Assembly: GCF_001571345.1 (NCBI RefSeq)
Contig: NZ_BCTP01000024.1
Coordinates: 1-45,641 of the forward strand
Source: Komagataeibacter xylinus NBRC 15237
GTDB taxonomy: Bacteria > Pseudomonadota > Alphaproteobacteria > Acetobacterales > Acetobacteraceae
DNA: 45,641 nt
Direction of reading: 5' to 3'
A program made the translations under genes and the position numbers. Shown one piece after another: positions 16,443 through 24,336 of this stretch (the first letter of the stretch is position 1; every line of letters begins with the position of its first letter). Under the pieces are notes generated by a model. That model made no database searches and was not told where the DNA came from. It saw only the letters and a program-made list of their open reading frames with translations.

Positions 16443-17855
16443 ATGCCTGATTATGCTCCCACCATCATGTGGTTTCGTGATGATCTGCGGCTGGCGGATA
16501 ACCCGGCCCTGTCTGCCGCGGTGGCGGCGGGGCCGGTGGTGTGCGTGTATATCCATGACCCCGCGCTGAATCTGGGTGGCGCCGAGAAATGGTGGCTGCA
16601 CGGCGCGCTTGAAGCCCTTGATGCCGACCTGCGCGCGCAAGGCGGGCAGTTATGCCTCATGGCCGGGCCGGAACAGGAAAGCCTTCTGTGGCTTGCGCAG
16701 ATGCTGGGCGCGCGTGGCGTGGAATGGAACCGCCGTTACGCGGGACCGGCCCGCACGCGTGATGCCGCGATCAAGACCGCGCTGAAAGCCGGGGGCCTGA
16801 TGGCCCAGAGCCACCCCGGCAATATGCTGCATGAGCCATGGCAGGTGCGCACGAAGCAGGGCGGCCCCTTTCGCGTTTTCACGCCATGGTGGCGAGCGGT
16901 GCAGGCCATGGGGCCGCCGCTGCCGCCTCTGCCCGTGCCGCATGGCCTGAATGCCGCCCTGGCAGCCGCCCCGGTGCCAGATGCCGTGGCCAGCCAGCTT
17001 GTGAAGCTGGCCGCCCTGTCGCTGCGCCCCGCCACGCCCGACTGGGCGGCGGGCCTGCGCGCCACATGGCAACCGGGCGAGACAGCGGCCCTTGAGCGGC
17101 TTGATACATTCCTGGCCGAGCGCCTGCCCGGTTACGCCACCGCGCGTGACCTGCCCGCCCGACCCGCTACATCGGGCCTGTCGCCATGCCTGCGCTTTGG
17201 CCATGTCTCGCCCCGGCAGGTCTGGCACGCGGTTGACGCACGCGGCGCGGGCGACCGCGACAGCGCAAGCTTCCTGAGCGAACTGGGGTGGCGTGATTTT
17301 GCCCAGTCCACCCTGTTCGACTTTCCCGACATGGCAACGCGCAGCCTGCGCCCCGAATTCGATGCCATGCCCTGGCGCACCGACCCCGCCGGGCTGCGGG
17401 CCTGGCAGCGCGGGCGCACCGGCTACCCCATCATCGATGCGGGCATGCGCGAACTGTGGCATACGGGCTGCATGCATAACCGCGTGCGCATGATCGTGGC
17501 GTCTTTCCTGACCAAGCACCTGCTGCTGGACTGGCGGGTGGGCGAACGGTGGTTTGCCGATACGCTGGTGGATGCCGATGCGGCGAGCAACCCGTTCAAC
17601 TGGCAATGGGTGGCCGGGTGCGGGCTGGATGCGGCCCCGTATTTCCGTATTTTCAACCCGGTGCTGCAGGGCGAAAAATTCGACCCCGAAGGCGCGTATG
17701 TGCGGCGCTGGGTGCCCGAACTCGTGCGCCTGCCAGGGCGTGCCATCCACACGCCGTGGAAAGCCGACCTGCCCGCAGGCACGCGCTACCCCACCCCAGT
17801 GGTTGATCTGGCAGGCGGGCGGGCCCGCGCGCTGGCCGCGTGGAAAGCACTCTAG
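16443..17855 (+). CDS. phrB: Deoxyribodipyrimidine photolyase (class I)
   Basis: Photolyase repairs UV-induced cyclobutane pyrimidine dimers with blue light. The 470-aa protein has the N-terminal antenna domain (IMWFRDDLRLADNPAL near residue 8) and the FAD-binding C-terminal half. That half carries LSPCLRFGHVSPRQVW, FLSELGWRDFA, GYPIIDAGMRELWHTG, MHNRVRMIVASFLTKHLL and SNPFNWQWVAGCGLDAAPYF, including the conserved tryptophans of the electron chain. ATG 16443 begins the conserved start; an upstream in-frame ATG (16383) would add 20 unsupported residues. It is a single gene, not in an obvious operon. Confidence 0.94.
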   Translation: MPDYAPTIMWFRDDLRLADNPALSAAVAAGPVVCVYIHDPALNLGGAEKWWLHGALEALDADLRAQGGQLCLMAGPEQESLLWLAQMLGARGVEWNRRYAGPARTRDAAIKTALKAGGLMAQSHPGNMLHEPWQVRTKQGGPFRVFTPWWRAVQAMGPPLPPLPVPHGLNAALAAAPVPDAVASQLVKLAALSLRPATPDWAAGLRATWQPGETAALERLDTFLAERLPGYATARDLPARPATSGLSPCLRFGHVSPRQVWHAVDARGAGDRDSASFLSELGWRDFAQSTLFDFPDMATRSLRPEFDAMPWRTDPAGLRAWQRGRTGYPIIDAGMRELWHTGCMHNRVRMIVASFLTKHLLLDWRVGERWFADTLVDADAASNPFNWQWVAGCGLDAAPYFRIFNPVLQGEKFDPEGAYVRRWVPELVRLPGRAIHTPWKADLPAGTRYPTPVVDLAGGRARALAAWKAL

Positions 17856-18035
17856 CCCCGATTATGGACGGGCCGCCCTGTAAGTAGACAGGCGCTTCAT
17901 ATGGTGTTAGGGATTTGCCAGACAGTAACAGATATTATGTATTAATTATTATATGAAACTAATTTCCGCCATTCCCCAAGCGGCATGAAAGTCATCAGCA
18001 CGCCGCGCCCATGACGGATTGCGGCATTTTTTCAG

Positions 18036-18049
18036 TTGATCAGCATCAA
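18036..18049. promoter_or_regulatory. Perfect FNR/FixK-type box
   Basis: TTGAT-CAGC-ATCAA matches the FNR-family consensus TTGAT-N4-ATCAA at all ten positions. It lies in an AT-rich 270-bp gap, 76 bp before ATG 18126 and after the photolyase gene, at a distance compatible with activation. An FNR-type regulator is not in the window. Confidence 0.65.
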
Positions 18050-18125
18050 TATCTCAAAAATGACAATATTTTAGTCATGTCTCCCGCGCAGGCGACATGC
18101 ATGCAGCACCTGGAGGCAGGATTTC

Positions 18126-18770
18126 ATGGGTAGCAGGAACAGGTATGGCTCCACGCAGGCGGTGTCCTGTGAAAATGGGCAACTGGCCCTTGTATCCGGT
18201 CATTTCGATATGGATTCGCTCCAGCAGACCGTGGCCCAGTACCGCAGGGAAGGCCGCGTCTCGGCCAGCCGGGGCAATCAATGCCCCATCGTGGCGCAGA
18301 GCGGCGCGTGGCTAAGCATGAGCCTGACCGAACTCGACGGCTGGAAGGCGGGCGCCCTGCACCTTGATGGGGGCACGATCATCATAGGCCATGCACAGGG
18401 CACGAGCGTGACCATGCTGCCGGTGAACATACGCGCAGGCGGTGGCACTCTGATGTTTGACAGGGGCACGGCGCATGGTAGCAGCCTGCTCGTTGACCTC
18501 AAGCGCATGTGCGACTCCCACGCCACGCTGCAACTGGTCTTTGAAGGCCATGAGCGGCAGTTTGCCGCCTACGACCCCATGACGGACATAACCCTTGTCG
18601 GTCTGGCCCCCGGCAGCGACACCATTGAAGGCTGGGTTGCCCTGCGGCTTGATGGCAATCCGTGGCACATCGTCTGCCCCACGACCCTGGAAGGCGCGCC
18701 CCAGCCCCAGCTGCGCCGCGAATGGCGGGCCAACGGACAGCCACATGTGACCATGCACCTGCCGGGCTGA
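18126..18770 (+). CDS. Hypothetical protein, 214 aa, downstream of an FNR-type box
   Basis: I do not recognise a family. ATG 18126 has a strong ribosome-binding site (TGGAGG, about 9 bp upstream). The protein has no signal peptide or membrane helix. It looks rich in beta strands with alternating Gly/Thr/Ile segments (GGTIIIGHAQGTSVTMLPV, about 82-100) and a few Cys (15, 53, 128, 183) that do not form a known iron-sulfur motif. The AT-rich upstream gap with a perfect FNR-type site suggests expression under low oxygen. A 235-aa antisense frame (18312-19019) has no supporting features. Confidence 0.65.
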   Translation: MGSRNRYGSTQAVSCENGQLALVSGHFDMDSLQQTVAQYRREGRVSASRGNQCPIVAQSGAWLSMSLTELDGWKAGALHLDGGTIIIGHAQGTSVTMLPVNIRAGGGTLMFDRGTAHGSSLLVDLKRMCDSHATLQLVFEGHERQFAAYDPMTDITLVGLAPGSDTIEGWVALRLDGNPWHIVCPTTLEGAPQPQLRREWRANGQPHVTMHLPG

Positions 18771-19046
18771 AAAAGGGCGCCAGAACAAATCACGAAAAAA
18801 GGAGGACTCTGCATTCCGATGCCTGATCTCCTCAAGCGTCAACAGACTTATCCACAGGCCTGCGTGAAAGATTCCATCTTGCGAATCCTGTTTCCTGTTG
18901 CGGTAAAGCGACAATAAATGGCTATTTTCCGCCATAATCAGGATTCTTTTTGCGCCCTTCTTTACGCCTGCAATTTCCTGTGCAGGGGACTCGGGCGGAT
19001 TATGGTGAAAAAAATCCACACCTGACCAACCCGTTCCATCAGGGAC
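18771..19046. other. Intergenic region between convergent genes, without an R repeat
   Basis: The only convergent, non-overlapping gap in the window without a cloverleaf repeat. It holds one perfect DnaA-box sequence, TTATCCACA (18848-18856), and no convincing gene. A single box without an AT-rich cluster or dnaA/hem genes nearby is not evidence of an origin. Confidence 0.5.
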
Positions 19047-19253
19047 TCAGCCATTCAGTCCCGGTTCACCGTCATGTTCCGCAAGGCCAGGGGGCATCGG
19101 GTCGGGCTGGGCTAAGTGAACCAGAATTTCATGGGGCAGATTTTCGGCAAAGACCCGGTCGAATCGCGCATGCAGCGCCTGACGGACCCAGACCTCGAAC
19201 GGCGTGCCGCCACGCCTGGCGGGGAGGAGCGGCGTGTCGTGAAATGCTGGCAT
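19047..19253 (-). CDS. NepR-like small protein (candidate anti-sigma factor), 68 aa
   Basis: NepR proteins hold the general-stress sigma factor EcfG in alphaproteobacteria until PhyR displaces them. The central segment (about 22-47) has the order of NepR helices: WVRQALHARFDRVFAENLPHEILVHL in two helical halves around a Pro (LP), compared with the usual LRxxYDxVxxExVPDRLLxLL pattern. I set the start at ATG 19253 because of a strong ribosome-binding site (GGGAGG) eight bases upstream; a longer frame to 19331 lacks one. phyR, ecfG and a histidine kinase are not adjacent, unlike the usual NepR locus, so the call is tentative. Confidence 0.45.
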   Translation of the reverse strand: MPAFHDTPLLPARRGGTPFEVWVRQALHARFDRVFAENLPHEILVHLAQPDPMPPGLAEHDGEPGLNG

Positions 19254-19370
19254 GGTGTCCCTCCCTGTGATGCCGGGCGTGTCCTGCACCGCAAACGGCC
19301 ATGCCGGGCTGACAGTTTCCTGCCGTAGCAACCCGGCGGGGCTGCCATGCGCTTGGCTGGCACGCCCCGC

Positions 19371-20015
19371 TCAGGCCGCCATGGCGTCAAGCAGCGGAAT
19401 GCCGGTGGCCTGCGCCATGCGCGTGGCATAGGCCCGTACCGGCTCGGGCCATACAAGGCCCGCCACCAGCGTCAGGTTGCGCAGGAAGGGAAAGAGATGG
19501 ATGTCATCGGTTGAAAGCTGGCCGTTTACGGCGTCCGGGCTGCGAATCAGTCCGGACAGGCGGGGGAATGCCGCGTTGATGCGGGCGATCAGGGCCGGGC
19601 TTTCGGCCAGGCGCTGACAGAACGGGCCGACCATCTCCTCCTTGTTGCGGATGAAATACAGCCGCGCCGCCGTGGTCGCGAACTCCGGCAGGGGCGTTGC
19701 CGCCGTGCGCGGCAGTGTCAGGTTCAGGTAGGGTTCGTGCATCTCCTTCATCCACCCGATGACTTCGGGGCGCGTGGGGCCGGTCAGCAGGGGTTTGCCA
19801 TCCAAGGCATCGACATGGGCGACAATATCCATGCTTTCCCCCATGAAATGGCCGTCCTGTTCCAGAATCGGCACCATCTTGCGGCCAATCATGCGGGTGG
19901 GCGTTTGCACGTCATCATTGAGCAGCACGATATCGGTCACCGGCATATGCTTGAGGCCGAAAATCATGCGTGGCTTCACGCAGAAGGGGCAGTGATCATA
20001 GATATAGAGTTTCAT
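19371..20015 (-). CDS. grxB: Glutaredoxin 2
   Basis: A 214-aa GST-fold glutaredoxin that reduces protein and glutathione disulfides. It begins MKLYIYDHCPFC with the CPFC redox motif at 9-12, followed by VPILEQDG with the cis-Pro, ESMDIVAHVD and the helical C-terminal domain including LSTDDIHLFPFLRNLTLVAG. Both length and segments closely follow E. coli GrxB. It lies 10 bp behind the Pmp3-like gene and is likely co-transcribed with it. Confidence 0.93.
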   Translation of the reverse strand: MKLYIYDHCPFCVKPRMIFGLKHMPVTDIVLLNDDVQTPTRMIGRKMVPILEQDGHFMGESMDIVAHVDALDGKPLLTGPTRPEVIGWMKEMHEPYLNLTLPRTAATPLPEFATTAARLYFIRNKEEMVGPFCQRLAESPALIARINAAFPRLSGLIRSPDAVNGQLSTDDIHLFPFLRNLTLVAGLVWPEPVRAYATRMAQATGIPLLDAMAA

Positions 20016-20025
20016 GCCGGTCCCG

Positions 20026-20211
20026 TTAGCGTTTCATGCCCGCAATCTTGCGATCGGTGGTGAACTGGCTCAGCGCATAGACCGACCAGATGGCGGCGGG
20101 AATCCAGCCAATGACGGTGACCTGCAGGATCAGGCACACGATGCCTGCGAAGGGCCGCCCGATGGTGAAAAACTGTAGCCAGGGCAGCAAAAGGGCCAGG
20201 ATCAGACGCAT
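20026..20211 (-). CDS. Pmp3/YqaE (UPF0057) small membrane protein, 61 aa
   Basis: Two hydrophobic helices joined by a GRP turn, with the family pattern LILALLLPWLQFF and ILQVTVIGWIPAAIWSVYAL. Pmp3-type proteolipids sit in the plasma membrane and are linked to ion homeostasis and membrane-potential stress. Start ATG 20211 is chosen over ATG 20229 because AGAAAGG lies about 9 bp upstream and the shorter form matches family length. It is first in a two-gene operon with grxB and divergent from petA. Confidence 0.8.
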   Translation of the reverse strand: MRLILALLLPWLQFFTIGRPFAGIVCLILQVTVIGWIPAAIWSVYALSQFTTDRKIAGMKR

Positions 20212-20366
20212 CAACAATACCTTTCTCATGGTTCGGCAGGGCAGCGGGCATGACGCCATGCGCGGATGGGTGCGCCCCATATTTCTGCCTGTGCGGCACG
20301 GCTGGAGCAACATGACGCATGGCGCGCTGTATCCTCTTCCTTTTGGCGGAGGAGCGCAGTAAAAAC

Positions 20367-21008
20367 ATGATGATGGAAAACGCGTCGGATACACAACCCG
20401 CCCCCGGGGGGCGCCGGAATTTCCTCGGGCTTGTCACCACCGCCACCGCTGCTGCGGGGGCCGGGGCATGCCTGTGGCCTTTCCTGCAAAGTCTTGCCCC
20501 GCGTGACAGCGCTGCCGCCCACCTGCCGGTGGACGTAGACATATCCGCCCTGCCGCCGGGGCAGCAGATTGTCGTGACCTGGCAGGGCAAGCCGGTTTTC
20601 ATTACCCACCGCACGCCCGAGGCGCTGGCCGTGCTGCAGGATGCGGCCCAGGCCGCCCGCCTGCGCGATGGGCCATCGCACGACAACCAGCAGCCGCCCT
20701 ATGCCACGAACTGGCACCGCTCGCTTGACCCGCGCTACGGCGTGGTGGTGGGCATCTGCACCCATCTGGGCTGCGTGCCTGCCTACAAACCCCTGCCCGA
20801 GGGCAAGGGAGAAGCCGGTTGGCCCGGCGGCTATGCCTGCCCGTGCCATGGCTCCAAATTCGACCTTGCCGGGCGCGTGTTTCGCGGTGCGCCCGCGCCC
20901 TACAACCTGCCCGTGCCGCCATACAGCATGCCCACGCCGACCGTTATCCGGCTGGGCGAGAACCCGGCGGGGCAGGATTTTGACTTCTCGAGCATTCTCC
21001 AGCTCTGA
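20367..21008 (+). CDS. petA: Rieske iron-sulfur subunit of ubiquinol-cytochrome c reductase
   Basis: A Rieske protein passes electrons from ubiquinol to cytochrome c1 in the bc1 complex. The 213-aa product has a twin-arginine signal/anchor (RRNFLGLV, near residue 16), and the [2Fe-2S] ligands in CTHLGC and CPCHGS followed by the Pro-rich loop (PVPPY). Three in-frame ATGs (20367, 20370, 20373) follow a GGAGGAG ribosome-binding site; I use the first. petB and petC normally follow petA, but here the gene ends at repeat R5 and a convergent unrelated gene. The other subunits must lie elsewhere or be missing. Confidence 0.9.
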   Translation: MMMENASDTQPAPGGRRNFLGLVTTATAAAGAGACLWPFLQSLAPRDSAAAHLPVDVDISALPPGQQIVVTWQGKPVFITHRTPEALAVLQDAAQAARLRDGPSHDNQQPPYATNWHRSLDPRYGVVVGICTHLGCVPAYKPLPEGKGEAGWPGGYACPCHGSKFDLAGRVFRGAPAPYNLPVPPYSMPTPTVIRLGENPAGQDFDFSSILQL

Positions 21009-21018
21009 AAAACCAGTA

Positions 21019-21093
21019 AGGTTCCGGGTGCCGCCTTTTTTCCAAAAAGGCGGCGTTCTTCGAAGCTTTTTGAAAAAAGCTTCACCAAAAACG
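21019..21093. repeat. Cloverleaf repeat copy R5a, full form
   Basis: Left end GGTTCCGGGTG, arm 1 GCCGCCTTTTT/AAAAAGGCGGC, arm 2 GAAGCTTTTT/AAAAAGCTTC, right end CACCAAAAACG. The first of two copies in the gap between convergent petA and the MRJP-family gene. Confidence 0.85.
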
Positions 21094-21147
21094 TTCTTAT
21101 GATTTCTGGATGTTTTCCGGACCGACTTTTCACACAGTCTCTTAAAA

Positions 21148-21200
21148 AAACTTCGGGAGAACGCCGCGTTTTTGAAAAAGGGGGCACCCGGAAGCTTTTA
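21148..21200. repeat. Cloverleaf repeat copy R5b, partial
   Basis: A second, decayed copy: AACTTCGGGAGAACGCCGCG then TTTTTGAAAAAGGGGGCACCCGG. It faces R5a across 54 bp, so the gap holds a head-to-head pair. Confidence 0.7.
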
Positions 21201-21210
21201 TCACATGCTC

Positions 21211-22338
21211 CTAGCGCACCGGTTTGAGGTGCAGGTCCATGGTATAGATCGCAACCGGCAGGCGCAGGCGTGATTTTCCATCAGGCTGGAAGCTGGCTGT
21301 GCGGTTGAGCTGGACTGCGGGAATCCACAATGTGCCGTGGCTGTCGATCCACATGGCATCGGCCCAGACCAGCCGCCTGTCGCGCACCAGCGTGGTGGCC
21401 CTGCCCTGCGGGGTCAGGCGCAGGATACGCAGCCGGTTCACATCCGATACATACAGGTTGCCATCGCCATCAATGGCCGTGCCGCCGGTCGTGGGCGTGT
21501 TGTAGAACAGCCTTACGGTCCGGGCGAGATCCGGCGCGGGCAGGTCCGGGTTTTCCAGCGCGGCGGTGGGGGCGACCCATAGCGGGCCGGAACTGGGCTG
21601 GAAATAGAGTTTCGACCCATCGGGCGAGACCTCGAGCTGGTCGGCATGCACGCGGGCGGGGTGGCCGCCGGTGGTCAGCAGCCGGCCCTCGGCATACATC
21701 GGGCGTTCATCGGTGGTGGAACGGTCATGGGCCAGCACGCGGCGCTGCTGCCCCGTGCGCTGGCTGACCACGATCAGGGCGGGATCGCCTGCATCGGTGA
21801 CGAAAATCGTGTTGTTATGAAAGCGGATATCGTCGATATAGCTGTGCGGCGTGCTGCTGGCGCGCAACGAGATGATGTGCACGGGCTGCCCGGTCGTGAT
21901 GTCAAAGGCCAGCAGCCGCGCAGGCGCTCCCCCCATAGGGTTGGGCGGCCCGCCGACATTGGCATCGCCCGAATCCACCACCCACAGCAACCCGTCCGGC
22001 CCGATGCGCAGGGCGTTGACCCGCACGAAAGGCTGCATGTCGCCCTTCGTGCCATCGGCATGGTTCCAGCGCGCATCGGGGAAGGCATGGGGCACGCCCT
22101 GCGCATCGACCTCGGCCACACTCGGGCCGCCGCCACCCCCGCCCCAATACGGGAAAGAGACGAACATGCGCCCGTTATCCGCCACGGCCACGGCATTGAG
22201 CACGCGCTGCGAGGTCCAGGCCGTGTGCAGCGCCTCACGCGCGCCAGCCTGCCCCGACGGGCTGGCAAGCCCAAGGGTGAACACAATGCCCGCCACGGCC
22301 ATGCCGCGCAGGGTCAGGGAAAAACCGGGAAAGCGCAT
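21211..22338 (-). CDS. Major royal jelly/Yellow family beta-propeller protein
   Basis: A 375-aa secreted protein with signal peptide (about 1-33, ending GQAGA) and the MRJP/Yellow family pattern: NAVAVADNGRMFVSFPYW near residue 48, LWVVDSGD near 117, YIDDIRFHNNTIFVTDAGDPALIV near 166 and TAIDGDGNLYVSDVNRL near 290. Bacterial members are six-bladed beta-propellers of mostly unknown role; some relatives act on quinone or catechol compounds. The family call is good; the activity is open. Its 3' end meets repeat R5. Confidence 0.8.
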   Translation of the reverse strand: MRFPGFSLTLRGMAVAGIVFTLGLASPSGQAGAREALHTAWTSQRVLNAVAVADNGRMFVSFPYWGGGGGGPSVAEVDAQGVPHAFPDARWNHADGTKGDMQPFVRVNALRIGPDGLLWVVDSGDANVGGPPNPMGGAPARLLAFDITTGQPVHIISLRASSTPHSYIDDIRFHNNTIFVTDAGDPALIVVSQRTGQQRRVLAHDRSTTDERPMYAEGRLLTTGGHPARVHADQLEVSPDGSKLYFQPSSGPLWVAPTAALENPDLPAPDLARTVRLFYNTPTTGGTAIDGDGNLYVSDVNRLRILRLTPQGRATTLVRDRRLVWADAMWIDSHGTLWIPAVQLNRTASFQPDGKSRLRLPVAIYTMDLHLKPVR

Positions 22339-22453
22339 GCCCCTACCCTATCACCCTCCGCCGCGCAGGCGGTTCACGGCTGCGTGTGGCACACGCCGTG
22401 GCGGCCCAGCGTGAGTTACCGGGCAGAAATGACCTGAAAATAAATGATTGATA

Positions 22454-22531
22454 GAAGTTTCCGGGTGCCGCCTTTTTTCGAAAAGGCGGCGTTCTTTGAA
22501 GCTTTTTGAAAAAAGCTTCACCAGAAACTTT
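22454..22531. repeat. Cloverleaf repeat copy R6, best-preserved full form
   Basis: Left end GAAGTTTCCGGGTG and right end TCACCAGAAACTTTC are inverted repeats of each other. Between them lie arm 1 (GCCGCC, T-run, A-run, GGCGGC) and arm 2 (GAAGCTTTTT, AAAAAGCTTC). It lies 3' of the DUF1269 gene. Confidence 0.9.
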
Positions 22532-22542
22532 CTGATGGCGCT

Positions 22543-22575
22543 GTTCCCCGCAGGCGCGACGGCCTTGCGGGGAAC
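22543..22575 (-). terminator. Strong hairpin just after the DUF1269 gene
   Basis: GTTCCCCGCA and TGCGGGGAAC form a 10-bp perfect stem that extends through GGC/GCC with one bulged base. It starts 6 bp after the DUF1269 stop. There is no T-run directly behind it, but repeat R6 follows and may complete termination. Confidence 0.5.
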
Positions 22576-22581
22576 AAATCT

Positions 22582-23118
22582 TCAGGCGACAGGAGCGGCC
22601 GCGGCCATCTGGCCAAGGGCTGCGCGCAGCTTGCCTTCATTGGCGGGCGAGAGCGAGGTCTGGAGCACACGGGCGTGGCCCTTGAACTGGCTCAGGTCAG
22701 CCAGCACCTTGTCGGGCTGCGACTTGCGCACCAGCACGAACAGGGCAGACGTATTGGCGGGAATGGTCGCGCCAAGCGACTTGATGAAATTGTCATCAAT
22801 ACCGTAATCGGACATCTTGCCCGCCAGCGCCCCGGCGCCAGCGCCGACAATGCTGCCCGCGACAAAGCCTGCCAGCGGGTTCAGGCACAGAAGGCCGACC
22901 AGCGCGCCCCAGAACCCGCCCGAGAACAGGCCATAGGAGGCACCGACCTTTTCAAGGTTGATGCTCTGCTGCAGGTGCAGCTTGCCATCCGCCCCACGGA
23001 CCACGACAACCGCGTCCTCAAGGTCAAGCAGGTATTCCTTTTCCAGCTTCTTGCATTCGGTCAGCGCGGCCGTGGCTTCGTTCTGGCTGTCAAAGCCGAT
23101 AACGATCAGATCGGACAT
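22582..23118 (-). CDS. DUF1269 family membrane-associated protein, 178 aa
   Basis: Begins MSDLIVIGFDSQNEATAAL with an alpha/beta fold, then a Gly/Ala-rich membrane hairpin (about 62-100: GLFSGGFWGALVGLLCL and FVAGSIVGAGAGALAG), and ends in a second soluble segment (TSALFVLVRKSQPDKVLADL). This order matches DUF1269 proteins, whose function is not known. The protein is probably inserted in the inner membrane by the Gly-rich hairpin. It is monocistronic, with its own hairpin and repeat R6 behind it. Confidence 0.8.
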   Translation of the reverse strand: MSDLIVIGFDSQNEATAALTECKKLEKEYLLDLEDAVVVVRGADGKLHLQQSINLEKVGASYGLFSGGFWGALVGLLCLNPLAGFVAGSIVGAGAGALAGKMSDYGIDDNFIKSLGATIPANTSALFVLVRKSQPDKVLADLSQFKGHARVLQTSLSPANEGKLRAALGQMAAAAPVA

Positions 23119-23251
23119 GGGATACTCCGTTGCATGCTACCGCCACGGTGGTGGCGGATCAGGATATTGATATTACATGCAGGCCGCCCATCTGCCGTGG
23201 TGGTTTTGGGCATGGCCGCCGCCTGCACGATGCAGGTCTGCGCCCGGGCAT

Positions 23252-23986
23252 TCAGTCCCGGGGGGCCGCCCGTGGGGTGAACACATCGCGCGGCGCATGC
23301 GTAAAGGCGTCCTGCCCCGGCGCGTCATCGCCCTGCGGGTCGTGGCCGGGCGGGCTTGCGGGCTGTGGCGCCTGCGGCGGGGGCGTGGGTGCGTCATCGG
23401 ACGGGGCGGGCGGGGCCTCAAGCACGGGGATCATCAGCGTTGTGGGGGCTGTGGGCTGGGCCACGCGGGCCAGCAGGCCATCGACATAGCCATTGCGCAG
23501 CCCCCGCGTGAGGCTGCCGGTATTGTAGCAGCTCAGCGCATGGCGCAGCGCGGCCTGCGGGCTGGCCCCACCGGGCAGGGCGGCGCGGTAGCATTGATGC
23601 AGGATCAGGCTGGCCACGCGCAGGTTGCGGCATGGCTCGAGCAGGGCTGCGGGGTCCAGCCCCAGCCGCGTGGCGTTGCGGCTGTTGATCTGCAGCAGCC
23701 CCGTATCAAAATCATGCCCGTGGGCCGCCAGCCAGCGCACGGTGGCGGTGGCTTCGGCCAGACTAGCGGGTGGCCGGGGCAGGCGGTACGGACCATTGAC
23801 ATGAATGGCCCACGGCACGCCCCCTGATTCCTGTGCCGCGACCAGCATGAGCGTGCGGGGCGCGGTATCGGGCGCGCAGCTTTGCGCAAGCGTGGCCAGC
23901 GGCACAGCGGGCACGCTTGCCCGCGCCGGGCCGATCAGGCCACATGAAAGCCACGCCAGAAGCGCGAGAAGGAACCGGCGCTGCAT
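23252..23986 (-). CDS. VirB1-like lytic transglycosylase
   Basis: A 244-aa secreted lysozyme-like enzyme that would open peptidoglycan for a secretion channel. The signal peptide spans about 1-23 (PARA). Catalytic Glu53 lies in AAQESGG, followed by the family segments FDTGLLQINSRN and LSCYNTGS. The C-terminal 50 residues are Pro/Ala/Asp-rich and probably disordered, as in VirB1 tails. The start has a clear ribosome-binding site (GGAAGGAAGAA). It is divergent from the VirB7-9-10 genes, which supports a type IV secretion link over a general murein hydrolase role. Confidence 0.82.
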   Translation of the reverse strand: MQRRFLLALLAWLSCGLIGPARASVPAVPLATLAQSCAPDTAPRTLMLVAAQESGGVPWAIHVNGPYRLPRPPASLAEATATVRWLAAHGHDFDTGLLQINSRNATRLGLDPAALLEPCRNLRVASLILHQCYRAALPGGASPQAALRHALSCYNTGSLTRGLRNGYVDGLLARVAQPTAPTTLMIPVLEAPPAPSDDAPTPPPQAPQPASPPGHDPQGDDAPGQDAFTHAPRDVFTPRAAPRD

Positions 23987-24126
23987 TTCTTCCTTCCCGG
24001 ACTTGCCAATAACAGGGGGCTTTTTTATCCTTTTCGCATGCGAACGATGTCAAGAGACGGATTTGAGCAATCGGTAGCGGTCCGGTTCAGGGTCGGGCTG
24101 CCCGGTCTGTGAGGCGGGCTATCCGC

Positions 24127-24336
24127 ATGTTTTCACGCCTGCGGCCCGTTGGCGCGCGCCTGGGCATGGGCGTGGCGATGGGCCTGCTGCTGGCTGGCTG
24201 CGCGCCCCGGACCGGCCATGTAACCCAGCCCAACATGTGGCATCTGGTGCCGGTCAACCGCACGCCGCCGCCTGAACTCTCGGGCCGCGCGAGCGCGTCC
24301 GCCACCACCTCCGGCACACAGGCGGCACGCCCATGA
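24127..24336 (+). CDS. VirB7-like small lipoprotein, 69 aa
   Basis: A short lipoprotein with signal sequence and lipobox LLAGC, then a polar, Pro-rich mature part (VPVNRTPPPELSGR). Size, lipobox and position directly before VirB9 are those of VirB7, the lipoprotein that stabilises VirB9 in the outer-membrane core complex. Sequence similarity among VirB7 proteins is weak, so the call depends on context. A GTG start at 24109 is an alternative. The stop overlaps the VirB9-like start by four bases (ATGA). Confidence 0.6.
   Translation: MFSRLRPVGARLGMGVAMGLLLAGCAPRTGHVTQPNMWHLVPVNRTPPPELSGRASASATTSGTQAARP

Noticed and set aside
18848-18856. Perfect DnaA box TTATCCACA, considered as part of a replication origin
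   Set aside because: Only one copy, no clustered boxes, no AT-rich unwinding element with repeats, and no origin-type neighbours.
18312-19019. 235-aa minus-strand frame
   Set aside because: Mostly antisense to the 214-aa unknown gene, which has the better ribosome-binding site; no similarity seen.
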